Made by a program: the position numbers and the translations under genes. A stretch of 64,000 nt of DNA from assembly GCA_002746535.1 (NCBI GenBank), contig NVWA01000015.1, forward strand, positions 78,302 to 142,301, given 5' to 3'. Shown piece by piece: positions 48,261-58,779 of this stretch. Source of the stretch: Planctomycetota bacterium (GTDB lineage Bacteria; Planctomycetota; GCA-2746535). Position 1 is the first letter of the stretch. Each line of letters begins with the position of its first letter. The notes below the pieces were generated by a model that was not told where the DNA came from, did not search any database, and saw only the letters and a program-made list of their open reading frames with translations.

Positions 48261-49193
48261 ATTAAAACGGCAAATCCTAGTAGAAATAATTTAACTATTA
48301 AGAAACTTGCACAAGCTTGCAACCTTTCTGTTGGCACTATCTCCGCTGTTCTTAATAACAAAAGCAGTGTGAATCCAAAAACAAAAAAACTAGTCGAAGA
48401 AAAAATGAAAGAGCTTGGGTACAAGGCCAATCCCTGGGCTCAAAAAATGCAAAACACCAAAACAAAAATGATAGCACTCATTGCGCCCTACGAAAATAAT
48501 CTCTATGCTGAATCTATTTTACGTTTTTTAACAAAACAATTTAAATCCATCGGTTACACCTGCATGATTCAACATTTAGAGGAATCAGAAGAATTAAATC
48601 CTGAGTTATTCCCCGTTGACGGTTTCATACTACTCTTCAACTCTTATGAACTATTGCAGAAAAATCTAAAACGGCATAAACGCCCGTACATTGTTTTTGA
48701 TAATCAAAAGCATAATGGAATGGGTATCAAAATGGATCGCTTCGCAGGAAGTGTGATAGCAGCAGAACACTTTTTAAAAAAGAATCACCACTATTTCGCG
48801 TTCCTTGGAAAATCTAAAAATAATGATAAATACAAAGGATATTCCCGTAGACTCAAAAAAGATAAAAAAGAAGTTCTCTTTTTTAAAAGTATTAATGAAG
48901 TTATTCAATGGATGGAGAAAAAAAACAATCAAAATTTAGCGATTTATTGTGAAGGACAAGTAGTTTCTTTTCAACTAGCTCTTAGTATCAACTCTAAAAA
49001 ATGGAAAATCGATAAGAATCTATCGTTTATATTTTGGGGTATTACAAATACTGAATTACAAATAATTTCAGAATTAAGCTATATTGGTCAACCTCCAGCA
49101 AACCTATGCCAAACACTCATCGAACAATTAAATTTAACTAAAACCAAACAAAGCAATATTCTGATCATGCCTGAATTAATAACACCTAAATAA
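48261..49193 (+). CDS. LacI-family regulator with no canonical start codon before its helix-turn-helix
   Basis: The open frame runs from a stop at about 48252. The helix-turn-helix is intact (LTIKKLAQACNLSVGTISAVLNNKSSV, codons from 48291), followed by the hinge KANPWAQKM and a short LacI-type core. The first ATG/GTG/TTG is a GTG at 48369, after the helix-turn-helix. A functional repressor needs an earlier start; ATT at 48261 is the best rare candidate (AAGAAAG just upstream) and is used here. Alternatives are translational coupling to the sulfatase, or a lost start. The total of about 310 residues is slightly short for the family. The effector domain is divergent. Confidence 0.65.
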   Translation: MKTANPSRNNLTIKKLAQACNLSVGTISAVLNNKSSVNPKTKKLVEEKMKELGYKANPWAQKMQNTKTKMIALIAPYENNLYAESILRFLTKQFKSIGYTCMIQHLEESEELNPELFPVDGFILLFNSYELLQKNLKRHKRPYIVFDNQKHNGMGIKMDRFAGSVIAAEHFLKKNHHYFAFLGKSKNNDKYKGYSRRLKKDKKEVLFFKSINEVIQWMEKKNNQNLAIYCEGQVVSFQLALSINSKKWKIDKNLSFIFWGITNTELQIISELSYIGQPPANLCQTLIEQLNLTKTKQSNILIMPELITPK

Positions 49194-49217
49194 CAACCTA
49201 TTCACTCTACTTAAATT

Positions 49218-50036
49218 TTAATGCGATTCATATTTCACCCAATCAAATCGATGGATCATTTCATTTGTTGGTGCTGCGGCTTTTTTATCGCAATTCCAAT
49301 GCACATCTGTCCACCATAAATTGGCACGCAAACTAGAAGCCTTCACAGGTATGGCAAATACATTGGTAAACTCCCAAAGTAAATATTGTTTACCTGCTAT
49401 GCCAATAAAATAACGAATAGTATCTTTACGCCATTCAAAAGTATATTCATAAAAACTTTCTGATGCATCAAAATCAGGAAATGAAAAATCAAACATACCA
49501 GTAATGGGGAATTCTGGTGGTGAAAACAGATGATCCCTATGCAAGCAACCATTTGGATCTAAAACAGTCTCCTTAAAGGAACCATTGCGCATATCAATGA
49601 CTCGAGTCACTCTTTTTTGTTTTTTATTTTCAGCATCTGCATGAGTCCAAATTGTAAGATAAATATTTTCTGGTTCTGACCCCAAAATTTCGATATCTAT
49701 TTCACTACTATTTGCATTAGAATCATCATCATGAAAATAAGTGTAAAAAGATGACACGCATTCTTCTTCAGGAGCACATCTAGCAGCTTTCATCGAGCAA
49801 GAAAAATTTCCAAAAAGATATCTCTCTTCGCTTATCCACTCAGGTCCGCCATTAGGATTCGGCAATGTTGAATTAGGTTCAAACAGCAATTCTAATTGAG
49901 AACTACCAACCGGAAATCTTAAACAACCTTTACGTGTTTTGACCGAATCCTCATATTTTAAGAATCCCTCTTTAAAACCATTTTCAAAATGATCAAAATC
50001 TATTTTTGATTTAACTTTACTTTCACTTTCCGACAT
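49218..50036 (-). CDS. GH16-like glycoside hydrolase (no signal peptide)
   Basis: 272 residues of the concanavalin-A-like lectin/glucanase fold. The catalytic signature ExDxE is visible as E112-I-D114-I-E116 (SSEIDIEILGS), and FYEYTFEWRKDTIRYFIGIAGKQYLLW followed by RANLWW matches the second half of GH16 domains. GH16 enzymes cleave beta-1,3/1,4-linked glucans, agars or carrageenans; the substrate here is not determinable. There is no signal peptide. AGGATGG precedes the ATG. The product is convergent with the LacI-family gene and is followed upstream by a Gfo/Idh/MocA gene in the same direction. Confidence 0.78.
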   Translation of the reverse strand: MSESESKVKSKIDFDHFENGFKEGFLKYEDSVKTRKGCLRFPVGSSQLELLFEPNSTLPNPNGGPEWISEERYLFGNFSCSMKAARCAPEEECVSSFYTYFHDDDSNANSSEIDIEILGSEPENIYLTIWTHADAENKKQKRVTRVIDMRNGSFKETVLDPNGCLHRDHLFSPPEFPITGMFDFSFPDFDASESFYEYTFEWRKDTIRYFIGIAGKQYLLWEFTNVFAIPVKASSLRANLWWTDVHWNCDKKAAAPTNEMIHRFDWVKYESH

Positions 50037-50182
50037 TGTCCATCCTCACTAATTAAGTTAACACAGATAAAGCTAACATCCTAGATTTATATTGAGTCAT
50101 ACGATTATCGAGAACTATTCTTTTATTCAATTAAATCTATTCAATAAAATTATTGCTAAATACCTGCAAAAGTATTATTTAA

Positions 50183-51199
50183 TTATGATAATTGAATCAC
50201 TTGGCCGGTTTTGCAAGATTCAGCAATGGCCAGCTCTACTTCAACAACATGGCGACCTTCTGAAATGGGGACAATATTCAATTCATAATTACGACCATGT
50301 GGCTCCCCTGTGATTACTGAATAAAAAGCAATCATACTGTCATCAGACCATGCTTCAGGAGTGAAAAATGTAGAATGGCCACCTTGTCCATAATCATTAT
50401 CATCTAACTGGTTTCGAAACATTAATCCACCATTATTTTGATGAGCAGCCCCTTTTGATCCAAGCACACTAAAGAAATGATCGCCCAATGGCGTCAAGCC
50501 ATCTGATAAATCCGCAATCGCTCCGGACTCAAATGTTAATATCGCAGAAATGGATTCTTCTGAAGGACAATCAGGAGTACTTCTGCATGATTGAGCATAA
50601 ACACGCTTAACTTTTTCATTGAATAAGGTGATGGAGTAATCCACTTGATGACACATATGATGCATAATCCATCCACCAGATAATTCAGGAGTTAGCACAG
50701 CTTTATGGGCACTACCCATTGAATGCAAACCTACACCTCTGCTGCTACGACTAATAAAATGCATTAAAGTTCCTAGCTCACCATTGCGCGCTAGCTCTAA
50801 AGTTTTGCGTGCAATTCCTCCAACACGCGTAGAAAAATTACAGTGGTTAATCACATTCGCTTTTGCAATTGCAGCATTGACCTCATCATAATCATCTAAT
50901 GTCAACACCAAAGGTTTCTCGGCCCAAATTGCCTTCTTGGCTTCACAAGCTTTGATAATATGTTCTTTGTGTAAGGCATTAGGGCTAGCGATAACAACCG
51001 CTTCTATGTCATTGGATTGAAGTAATTCATTTAAATTAGTTGTTGCATTGAATCCATTGGCTTCGACTAAAGGTACTTCGTCTTCACTATAAACATAGAT
51101 CATATTCACATCAATCTTAGTCGTATTCAAAGCCGATCTTGCTAAGCTTTGACCATAAGGGCCGTATCCTATTAATCCTAATTTTAAACGTTTTGCCAT
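50183..51199 (-). CDS. Gfo/Idh/MocA-family oxidoreductase
   Basis: 338 residues. The Rossmann N-terminus has LGLIGYGPYGQSLARSALNTTKI; the EKP motif is intact (AIWAEKPLVL). The C-terminal domain contains GGWIMHHMCHQVDYSITLFNEKVKRVYAQ (the His-rich active-site helix of the family) and ISAILTFESGAIADLSDG. NAD(P)-dependent sugar or inositol oxidoreduction is likely. It differs from the EKP-less paralog at 22592-23716, so the two are not recent duplicates. Same strand as the GH16-like gene. Confidence 0.9.
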   Translation of the reverse strand: MAKRLKLGLIGYGPYGQSLARSALNTTKIDVNMIYVYSEDEVPLVEANGFNATTNLNELLQSNDIEAVVIASPNALHKEHIIKACEAKKAIWAEKPLVLTLDDYDEVNAAIAKANVINHCNFSTRVGGIARKTLELARNGELGTLMHFISRSSRGVGLHSMGSAHKAVLTPELSGGWIMHHMCHQVDYSITLFNEKVKRVYAQSCRSTPDCPSEESISAILTFESGAIADLSDGLTPLGDHFFSVLGSKGAAHQNNGGLMFRNQLDDNDYGQGGHSTFFTPEAWSDDSMIAFYSVITGEPHGRNYELNIVPISEGRHVVEVELAIAESCKTGQVIQLS

Positions 51200-51723
51200 A
51201 TACTTTTCTTTTCAGATTATAAAATTAATTTTTTAATAACGGAGCATCTTTATAAATCCCCATAAAACAATGTCAAACAGATTACCTTGATTCTCAAAAA
51301 CGAAAGAGCTAAAACATCATGTATATTTTCAGTCAATAATTATTTTCATCTCGTCTAATATAAGTAATCACCTATGTTTGGATATAGCTGTCAAAAGTCC
51401 CAGAAAAAAATAGATAATCCTACTAATCTTTTAATCCTAGTTCAGACATTAGTTTATCCAATGCTCTTGAACGCTCCATAATTATTGAATATCCTAGTAT
51501 TTCTAAAAGGTAATCTTGAAGCCTAGCATACGGTACTTACCAAAAAGGTTGATACCAATATCTAACCACTCTAAAAGACCACAATTACCTTGATAGAACG
51601 TCTATTTATCATAATATAATTCAGCGTCTTTTATATAGCCAAAACTAAGGCAAAATGTATTTTCAAACACATCTGGCTCATTCCCGAAATTTAATTTTAC
51701 TATAAATATTAAGAGGTAAATCT
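51200..51723. other. Intergenic region with degenerate dispersed repeat
   Basis: A 524-bp AT-rich gap between divergent genes. It contains pieces resembling those at 28445-28500, 32265-32360 and 36945-36985 (TTTGGATATAGCTGTC, GAATATCCTAGTATTTCT). The right end carries AGAGGTAAATCT before the next gene's GTG start. No coding sequence is recognised. Confidence 0.4.
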
Positions 51724-54700
51724 GTGTTAAAAAACTCACTCGTTTTAATTTTTGTATTAGTTAATGGCTGGTGCTTCAGTCAAGAAAAAGAAGTAAATGA
51801 TATTTTAAAAAAAGCATTTACTGAAAACCCTTCAATTTTAGCAGAACTCTATTATAGCAAAAACAAAGAATACGACCTAACAGCCTCTGTACAAGGTAGT
51901 GACTATTTACTTTTAACTACCATTGCAGAGTTTTCTGTCCAAGGCGGTATTCTTCATCACAAAAACAAACCCTTAAAATTTCACAAAGGTGTCAATATAG
52001 TAAGGGGCAATAATAAAAAAACTAAAGAATTTCCACATATGATGTTTCGCTGTGAATTTACCATAAAAGAAAAAGGCGACTATATCATCCAACAAACATC
52101 AAATGCAGGTGCAGCTGGTATTCTAGATAATAAGCATATTTACAATATACATCATGGGATCCTATCCCTAAAGTACTCTGGATCAAACTTCATTCATCTA
52201 GCTCAAGGCGAGCACACACTGTTTCTACTAGATAAACCTCGAAGCACCCGTGTATTAAAAATTATTAAAAAAGAAACTCTTTTTAAATTTGGCGACACAA
52301 TTGCAAAAAGTTTACTATCAACAAAAAAAGATGATTCCTTATGGAAATTTAAAAAAATATTTTACTCGACCTTTATTTCAAGAAGAAATAACCTATCTAA
52401 ACCTTTGATAGAAATATTCCATTTAGATCATTTCAAAAAATTATTCAAAAATAGTAATCCAGGTATTATCACTCTATTTACAGAGACAATGAGATTTGCT
52501 CATGATTACGATTTAAATCAATTAAATGATTTCCTTTACACAAATCATAAAGACCTGTTTTTCAAATCATTTCCACTAAACCTAAATAGTCAATCAGTAC
52601 ACAGTCATATTCGTTATAGGAACAATTACTATACCTTGCTGATAAAAAATTACGTATTTACAAACCAATTTATAAAATCTCAACAATTCGTAAATGATAT
52701 TTTGACGCATATTAAAGAAACAAAACCGACAAAACTTCAAGCCTTCACCGCAATCTATAATTGTGAGCTTTGGAAATCAAATTTTTATGCTGGTTTTCAC
52801 GCCAACTGTATGGATATTGGAAAAAAATATCAAGATATTTTCAAACAATATATTATCAAAACGAAGAACAAAGGCCTTCGGCATTATCAGACCATACTAA
52901 GATATACAGGAAACACACCAAAGCCTGCTAGCAAATTAATCGTTTCTGATTCTACTGAAAAAATAACTGCCTTAAATTTGAATAGAGCTATTATCTCTTA
53001 TCAGGGTGATAAAGAAATGTTAACAAATGTCTATAATACTTTTGTAGACCAGAAATACCTCTTAATTGATTTTCAAAATGAATTCCACAGCCTCAGAAGC
53101 GTATTTTTAAATGCCGCTAGATCAAACCCATTGTTTCTAAAAGATTTTAAATCTTACTGTATCGAAAAAAATAAATCTAAAATCCAAGAAGCCATTCAAC
53201 AGCGGGATATTGCAAAAATAAATAACCTACTAAAAACTTTTGGCGACTTTTTACCTGCAAGTAACCTAATTAAAGTTCTATTTGAAGAGTATCTAAATGT
53301 GGGAGATTTTGCAAACGCTATCCACTTCGGAAATATGTACTACAAACTTATGCCTTCAAAAAGAGATAATATCGTAACAAAAATAAAATTTTTAGAACAA
53401 ATAACTCAAACAACGGTTGATAATAAAAAAACTTTTTCAAGCAAAGCCAACACACAATTAGTCAATTTCAAAGGACAAAAAACTAAGATTTCCACTCTAT
53501 TTACATCCAAGATAAATCCCCTAAAAACTCTTGGCCCTGGAACTCTCATAAAAAGATTTGCTTTACCTAAGATTCACAACCAATACACAAATCATCCTAT
53601 ATTAGATGTTCATCAAGGGTCAGAAGTAAATTTTACAAATTCAATGATGTTTCTAACAAATGCATCATCCATTCAAGCATTTGATTTAAAGTCAAAAAAG
53701 ATAATGTGGTCCTCTGAATCAAAAAATGAATACTTTAATTCAAACGAAAAAGGTCCTCATCAAAAAAGATTTATTTCAAGAATAATAGGCGATCGCGTAA
53801 TGTTTTTCACGAATCGCAGCCATTCAGATTTAAAAACTGTTAAATGTTTTAATTTTAATGGTTCATTACATTGGGATCTTTCTGGTCATTCAAATGCCAA
53901 CTTAAATCCAATCACAACTCCTATCCAAGCCGGCAATAATCTTTTTTCAATAAGCTACAATAATAGCGGTACTTACAAAACAGTAAATTTCGATGTATTA
54001 AATTCCACGACCGGCAAACTTATCAAAACAATACCCTTAGGAATCGTTGATAATCTACAACATGACACAGCTGGAGGCCACATTGGACACGCTTGGAATA
54101 CCTACCGACATGACAACCACTTTGTAAAGGACGGAAAATTTATCTTTGGTTATACAGGCACTGGCATTACATTCAAAGCTGATATCTTCTCAAAAGAACT
54201 ATTATGGGGCCAAGCATTTAATAAGCCCAACTTAACAAGACGTAATTACTTTACTGAATCTAAAGGATCCAGTCCATCTGGATATATTAAAATCTTTAAA
54301 AATTTACTAGTCACATTAACTCCTGAAAGCCAATCTTTTATAGCCATTGATAAACACACTGGAAAACTAGCATGGCAATCTTTTATGTATAAACCACTAT
54401 TGATTCATTCGCGCTTTTCAAGTAAATATATTTACATTTCTGAACACCGCAAACATACAAATCCAACGATCATCAAAATTAATCCACAAGATGGTAAACT
54501 TATCTGGAAAAGATCTCTCAATGGCATGATCCCAACGGGAGAAGGTCAAACCCATAATGGAAATATTTTTATACCATGCAAAAAAAATATTATCGTCGTT
54601 GATGAGAAAACGGGAAATATCACCAAAGTTTTAAAAATGAATATCCAACCCCTAAAACTAAGATATTCAAAAGGATATTGGGTTTTATTTACGAAAAATG

Positions 54701-57700
54701 ATGCTTTCTTACTCAAAGCAGATGATCAATTCAACGCAAAAGACCTTATTCATAGCCCATACCCCAATACTGGTTTCGTTAAACCTTTTGAAAAAAACAT
54801 CCCTTTACCATACACAACTATTAAACTTGAAAGCTCATTGTACTTACCAGAAAAAATCTTTAGTAAAACTGGTGGTTGGCTAAATTGTGAAACGATTGAA
54901 ACAAATCTTTTATATCATCACATGATTCGAATGGACAATCATCTTGCTCTCTTTAGAGAAGGTTTTACCAATCAAGACGGATCCTCTGTTGCACCTACAT
55001 TTTTATGGTATGAAGAAATCCCCGCACACTATTTAATGAAAGATAAAATCTTTATTACTGAACCTGGAAATATTAGAGCTGAAAATCTTTTCACAAGAAA
55101 TATTATTTGGTCTTATAATTATTCATCGAATCCAGTACTGTTTAAAAACAGTCTCATTAAAACAAAAACTGTTATTGCAGCAAACAGCACTCATGTTGTC
55201 GTTCAAACAACAGACAACACCATTTTAGTCTTGGATGCAAAAACGGGTAAAAAGATACTTGTATTTAATTCACAAAAAGCCCGTTCAATCGCTGTTTGTA
55301 AAAAATATATCATCACTGCATCTGGATATAATATTTATTGTCACGATATGGAACAAGCTGGCAAAATACTATGGAAACAACGAGCTCCTGGAAGATATAA
55401 GTTACGACAAGAAGAAGATAAGATATTTCTCATCACTAGTCAAAAAGGAAGTGGCTATAAAGTATACGATTTAGAAACCGGAAAATTCAATTATATTTTA
55501 AGTTCACCAGGTGGCCGAAAAAGATACAGCAGATCATACAAACAAGTCAAACATAAGTTTGGTAAAAAATATTCTTATGCCTACCATAGTTTATATGCTG
55601 GAAAAACCGGCAAGCATCTTAGTCAGCACCAAGAAGTTCATCAGGTCAGAAATGGTGGCTATCTTTGTTTTAGTAAACTATTCAGCGATAGCGGCGTCTA
55701 TATTGAAGGCGACAAATCATACAAGTTTAAACTTAAAAATGGACGCAGCCAATATACACCACAAATTGGAGCAATGAAAAAAGGCAATCGAATATTAGTA
55801 CAAGCGAGAACCTTTATACAAACTCTTGAAATAAAGAACAATCAATTGAAAACGATTCATGTTACCGAAAACAATGCCGCTAGATACGGTGATCATACCC
55901 ATCAACAAGGAATCATTTATTATCCACTAGATAACAGCTTGATGCAAATAATGGATACGCAAATATTTTTCTTTAGAAATTTTGATAAAACAAATCAATA
56001 TGAAAAAATTGAATCCTTTAGAGTCACAAACAAAACAAAAACTAAATGGCCACATAGTGAGCTCTACCCTGAAAAAAATGTAATTCTAAATCAGTGGGTT
56101 TCTAATAATAGTAGCAAGCCTCAACGTACCTTAAAATACCTTGCCTTTGGTGATAAACATTATTCCTATTTTAAATTCAATCTGTCCACTTTAAAAGACA
56201 AAACTTATTCATACAAATTATACATTTCCACACTTTCTGCAATTGGCACCGGCATTATCGAATGGAACCCTGATGACTGGCAAAGCTGCACCACTAATTA
56301 CCTATTTAACAATAGGGTCATTTCGTGGAAAGAAACCGACTTGCAAAATAATATCAATTTGTATTTGAAATTTCAACATCATCACACATATCATCGATCT
56401 GCCAAGAATACTTTACCTGATTTCTTTATTGAACTTAGGCAATATAAAAACAGCATTGATGATGGTTGTTATCGAATTGGAGGCGCTTTTTTTAATGGAG
56501 CAAAATTCTTTAAATGGATTTCAAAAGATAACAATCAAAGTCAGCTACTAAGTAATTTTCATTTAAGACAAAAAATTTATTTTAAAAATAATTTTTACCC
56601 ACAAGGTAATGAATTCCTAAAATGGATTTATGATAGAAGAAAAATGTACTCTGTAAAAAATAACATTGAGCTACTCAGAAATATGGTGAAAAGTAATAAA
56701 GATTACTACTGCGTCATCAACATCCTATCAACACTACTTATGGAAGAGATTCAATTATTAAGACAAAAAAATAAAAATATGCTAGAAATTGATCAGGCCT
56801 TTCAGAAACAAATACTGCCTCTTATTAAAAAAATCGAAAACTTAGCTAAAAAATTAAACGTAAAAGAAAATTGGATTGATTATGCATTAAACATATGGAC
56901 TGCAGAAATATTTCCAAAACCATCTACCTTTAAACATTACCCCAGCACTTTTAACATATCAATTCAATATTTTTCGGCCAAGGGCAAAAGACATGAGGTT
57001 TATCGAAAAAGCTACTCCCCTATCGCCCATCCCATAACACCAAATACAAATTTACCGTATTTAGAATTCTTGATCCCAGGTTTGTTTACAGGTTACCCAC
57101 ATGAAAATCAATTCAATACAATTAGATTAGGGGTCGGCTTCCCCAATAGTAACCTAGGAAAAATTGAAAATATTTGTACAAATAAAGCAGAAACTTTAAT
57201 TACAAGGACTGGGGTAATCAAGAATCCTTCCATTAAAGTCAGCCATAAAAAAGCCCTGACGTCACATTTTTTTGACGGTAAAACCTATCAGCTCTATCAA
57301 TTTAAAAAGGTGAAGCATCTTCTAGAAACCATTTCAATTAACATTCCACCCGTCAGCATACCAAAGGATAAAAATTATGGTGCCTTTATTTTTGAAAATG
57401 TTTTAACCTCTCTTAACAACCTACCAACTGATAGTAAGCTCAGCTATTCTTTAATTAATGGCTACAATAATACTCAAAAAGATGGATCAAAAAATGATGT
57501 TAGCAAATTATATATTGCATGGTTAAAAAGAATTAAAAATAATTTCAAGGCAACTATGGATGCTTGCAAATACATCTATAGAGCATATCAAAAGAAATTT
57601 AAAGATAAAAGCCCTTTACCCATCTGTAAAGAAATACTAAAGAAAGCCAAAATCGATAAAAATATCCATAGAGCTTTTCTACTGCTACAAGCCAATCAAT

Positions 57701-58242
57701 TCAAATCATTAAAAAGTCGATCCATACTTGGACCATTTACGGTGAATTTAAAAAATCCACCAGAAGATCAAGAAGGCCTCTTAGATATAACTTATAATGT
57801 AGCAGAAAACCAAACTGTTAATTTTATACAGGAATCAAAAGAACTTTCTAACAAAACAAAATCAAGCCTTAGATATATCTATGTGGCATTTAAAGTTACC
57901 GTCCCTAAAAGAGAAAAAATCTATTTCTTCTCAAATGTTGTAGGTTACAAAAGCAAAGATGGCCAATTACTATCCATGTGGATTAATAAAAAGCCAAAAT
58001 TCATCGATATGAGTTACAAAGAGCAAAAAGATCGCATCATCAACCAAAAAATTACTCTATCAAAAGGTCAAAATATTATTTTATTAAAACTGAATTACCA
58101 ACATAGATGGGGACATCTTCAGTATCGCCTTGGTGACTTAAGAGGTTACCCTGTCGAAGGTGTGAAAATTGAACGAATTCACCTACATAAAGAAGTTATT
58201 AAAGATTCAAAGAAGAAAAAGAAAAAGAAAAAACGAAAATAA
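51724..58242 (+). CDS. Giant exported PQQ-type beta-propeller protein (2172 residues)
   Basis: GTG start with AGAGGT upstream; signal peptide 1-20 (LVLIFVLVNGWCFSQ). An N-terminal beta-sandwich-like region (about 55-180) leads to a long helical section to about 600. Repeated PQQ/quinoprotein-like blades lie between about 640 and 1250: SIQAFDLKSKKIMW, FIAIDKHTGKLAWQS, TIIKINPQDGKLIWKR, IIVVDEKTGNITKV, TILVLDAKTGKKI, IYCHDMEQAGKILWKQ. A helical region near 1590-1720 and a C-terminal jelly-roll-like domain (about 1990-2140) follow, then a poly-Lys tail of about ten basic residues. No PQQ ligand set is identifiable, so this is probably a structural or binding propeller rather than a dehydrogenase. 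No close neighbour suggests its role. Confidence 0.85.
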   Translation: MLKNSLVLIFVLVNGWCFSQEKEVNDILKKAFTENPSILAELYYSKNKEYDLTASVQGSDYLLLTTIAEFSVQGGILHHKNKPLKFHKGVNIVRGNNKKTKEFPHMMFRCEFTIKEKGDYIIQQTSNAGAAGILDNKHIYNIHHGILSLKYSGSNFIHLAQGEHTLFLLDKPRSTRVLKIIKKETLFKFGDTIAKSLLSTKKDDSLWKFKKIFYSTFISRRNNLSKPLIEIFHLDHFKKLFKNSNPGIITLFTETMRFAHDYDLNQLNDFLYTNHKDLFFKSFPLNLNSQSVHSHIRYRNNYYTLLIKNYVFTNQFIKSQQFVNDILTHIKETKPTKLQAFTAIYNCELWKSNFYAGFHANCMDIGKKYQDIFKQYIIKTKNKGLRHYQTILRYTGNTPKPASKLIVSDSTEKITALNLNRAIISYQGDKEMLTNVYNTFVDQKYLLIDFQNEFHSLRSVFLNAARSNPLFLKDFKSYCIEKNKSKIQEAIQQRDIAKINNLLKTFGDFLPASNLIKVLFEEYLNVGDFANAIHFGNMYYKLMPSKRDNIVTKIKFLEQITQTTVDNKKTFSSKANTQLVNFKGQKTKISTLFTSKINPLKTLGPGTLIKRFALPKIHNQYTNHPILDVHQGSEVNFTNSMMFLTNASSIQAFDLKSKKIMWSSESKNEYFNSNEKGPHQKRFISRIIGDRVMFFTNRSHSDLKTVKCFNFNGSLHWDLSGHSNANLNPITTPIQAGNNLFSISYNNSGTYKTVNFDVLNSTTGKLIKTIPLGIVDNLQHDTAGGHIGHAWNTYRHDNHFVKDGKFIFGYTGTGITFKADIFSKELLWGQAFNKPNLTRRNYFTESKGSSPSGYIKIFKNLLVTLTPESQSFIAIDKHTGKLAWQSFMYKPLLIHSRFSSKYIYISEHRKHTNPTIIKINPQDGKLIWKRSLNGMIPTGEGQTHNGNIFIPCKKNIIVVDEKTGNITKVLKMNIQPLKLRYSKGYWVLFTKNDAFLLKADDQFNAKDLIHSPYPNTGFVKPFEKNIPLPYTTIKLESSLYLPEKIFSKTGGWLNCETIETNLLYHHMIRMDNHLALFREGFTNQDGSSVAPTFLWYEEIPAHYLMKDKIFITEPGNIRAENLFTRNIIWSYNYSSNPVLFKNSLIKTKTVIAANSTHVVVQTTDNTILVLDAKTGKKILVFNSQKARSIAVCKKYIITASGYNIYCHDMEQAGKILWKQRAPGRYKLRQEEDKIFLITSQKGSGYKVYDLETGKFNYILSSPGGRKRYSRSYKQVKHKFGKKYSYAYHSLYAGKTGKHLSQHQEVHQVRNGGYLCFSKLFSDSGVYIEGDKSYKFKLKNGRSQYTPQIGAMKKGNRILVQARTFIQTLEIKNNQLKTIHVTENNAARYGDHTHQQGIIYYPLDNSLMQIMDTQIFFFRNFDKTNQYEKIESFRVTNKTKTKWPHSELYPEKNVILNQWVSNNSSKPQRTLKYLAFGDKHYSYFKFNLSTLKDKTYSYKLYISTLSAIGTGIIEWNPDDWQSCTTNYLFNNRVISWKETDLQNNINLYLKFQHHHTYHRSAKNTLPDFFIELRQYKNSIDDGCYRIGGAFFNGAKFFKWISKDNNQSQLLSNFHLRQKIYFKNNFYPQGNEFLKWIYDRRKMYSVKNNIELLRNMVKSNKDYYCVINILSTLLMEEIQLLRQKNKNMLEIDQAFQKQILPLIKKIENLAKKLNVKENWIDYALNIWTAEIFPKPSTFKHYPSTFNISIQYFSAKGKRHEVYRKSYSPIAHPITPNTNLPYLEFLIPGLFTGYPHENQFNTIRLGVGFPNSNLGKIENICTNKAETLITRTGVIKNPSIKVSHKKALTSHFFDGKTYQLYQFKKVKHLLETISINIPPVSIPKDKNYGAFIFENVLTSLNNLPTDSKLSYSLINGYNNTQKDGSKNDVSKLYIAWLKRIKNNFKATMDACKYIYRAYQKKFKDKSPLPICKEILKKAKIDKNIHRAFLLLQANQFKSLKSRSILGPFTVNLKNPPEDQEGLLDITYNVAENQTVNFIQESKELSNKTKSSLRYIYVAFKVTVPKREKIYFFSNVVGYKSKDGQLLSMWINKKPKFIDMSYKEQKDRIINQKITLSKGQNIILLKLNYQHRWGHLQYRLGDLRGYPVEGVKIERIHLHKEVIKDSKKKKKKKKRK

Positions 58243-58779
58243 AAGTAGGGGCGAGCGAGACAGGCAGCTCGATCTTGGTTGTACCCACCGTTGGGCAACC
58301 CACTCTCCGGGGTTTTAAATCATAATTTAAAGCATTGCACATTTTTAAGGTGAAGAAATTTTATTAAACGAAAATTATTCAATTAATAGTGCTATGATTG
58401 TCTCATAATTCAAAATACTGTAGTATTATTACTACATGATCTTGTCTATATATTGAATTTGATAAGATGATTATTCATATTCCATAAATTTTAGAATAGA
58501 CTAAAATTGTTTCTATTTGCATTCTAAGGCTATTATAAGTATTTTTGGTTTAGTTTGATAATGTAAGTTTACAAATTGTCTCAATGTATTTTATTTTTAT
58601 TGTAGTAATATAGTTTTGATAATTTAGAATTTCATTAAATGTAATTTGTTTATATGCATCTTCACTACCTTCCAAATACAAAATAAAAAAATGTTTGATC
58701 AACCCAACTAATACAACTTTTATTAAATAGATGCCTCTTCTAAAAGTAATGTTTTTGAATTCGTTAAAGGAGTTTTAAA
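58243..58779. other. AT-rich intergenic region before the third FlgD-Ig/NHL gene
   Basis: After the repeat remnant at 58246-58315, about 460 bp of AT-rich sequence shows no open frame with coding character. It probably contains the promoter of the gene at 58780, whose AAAGGAG ribosome-binding site is clear. Confidence 0.45.
58246..58315. repeat. Partial palindromic repeat related to the 30.4-30.9 kb element
   Basis: A GGGGCGAGCGAGACAGGCAG / CTCGATC stretch resembles a decayed version of the GAGAGCGAGCTGGCAGCTCG hairpin at 30696-30728. It follows the giant gene directly. The ACCCACCGTTGGGCAACCCAC segment behind it is a further imperfect palindrome. Confidence 0.4.
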
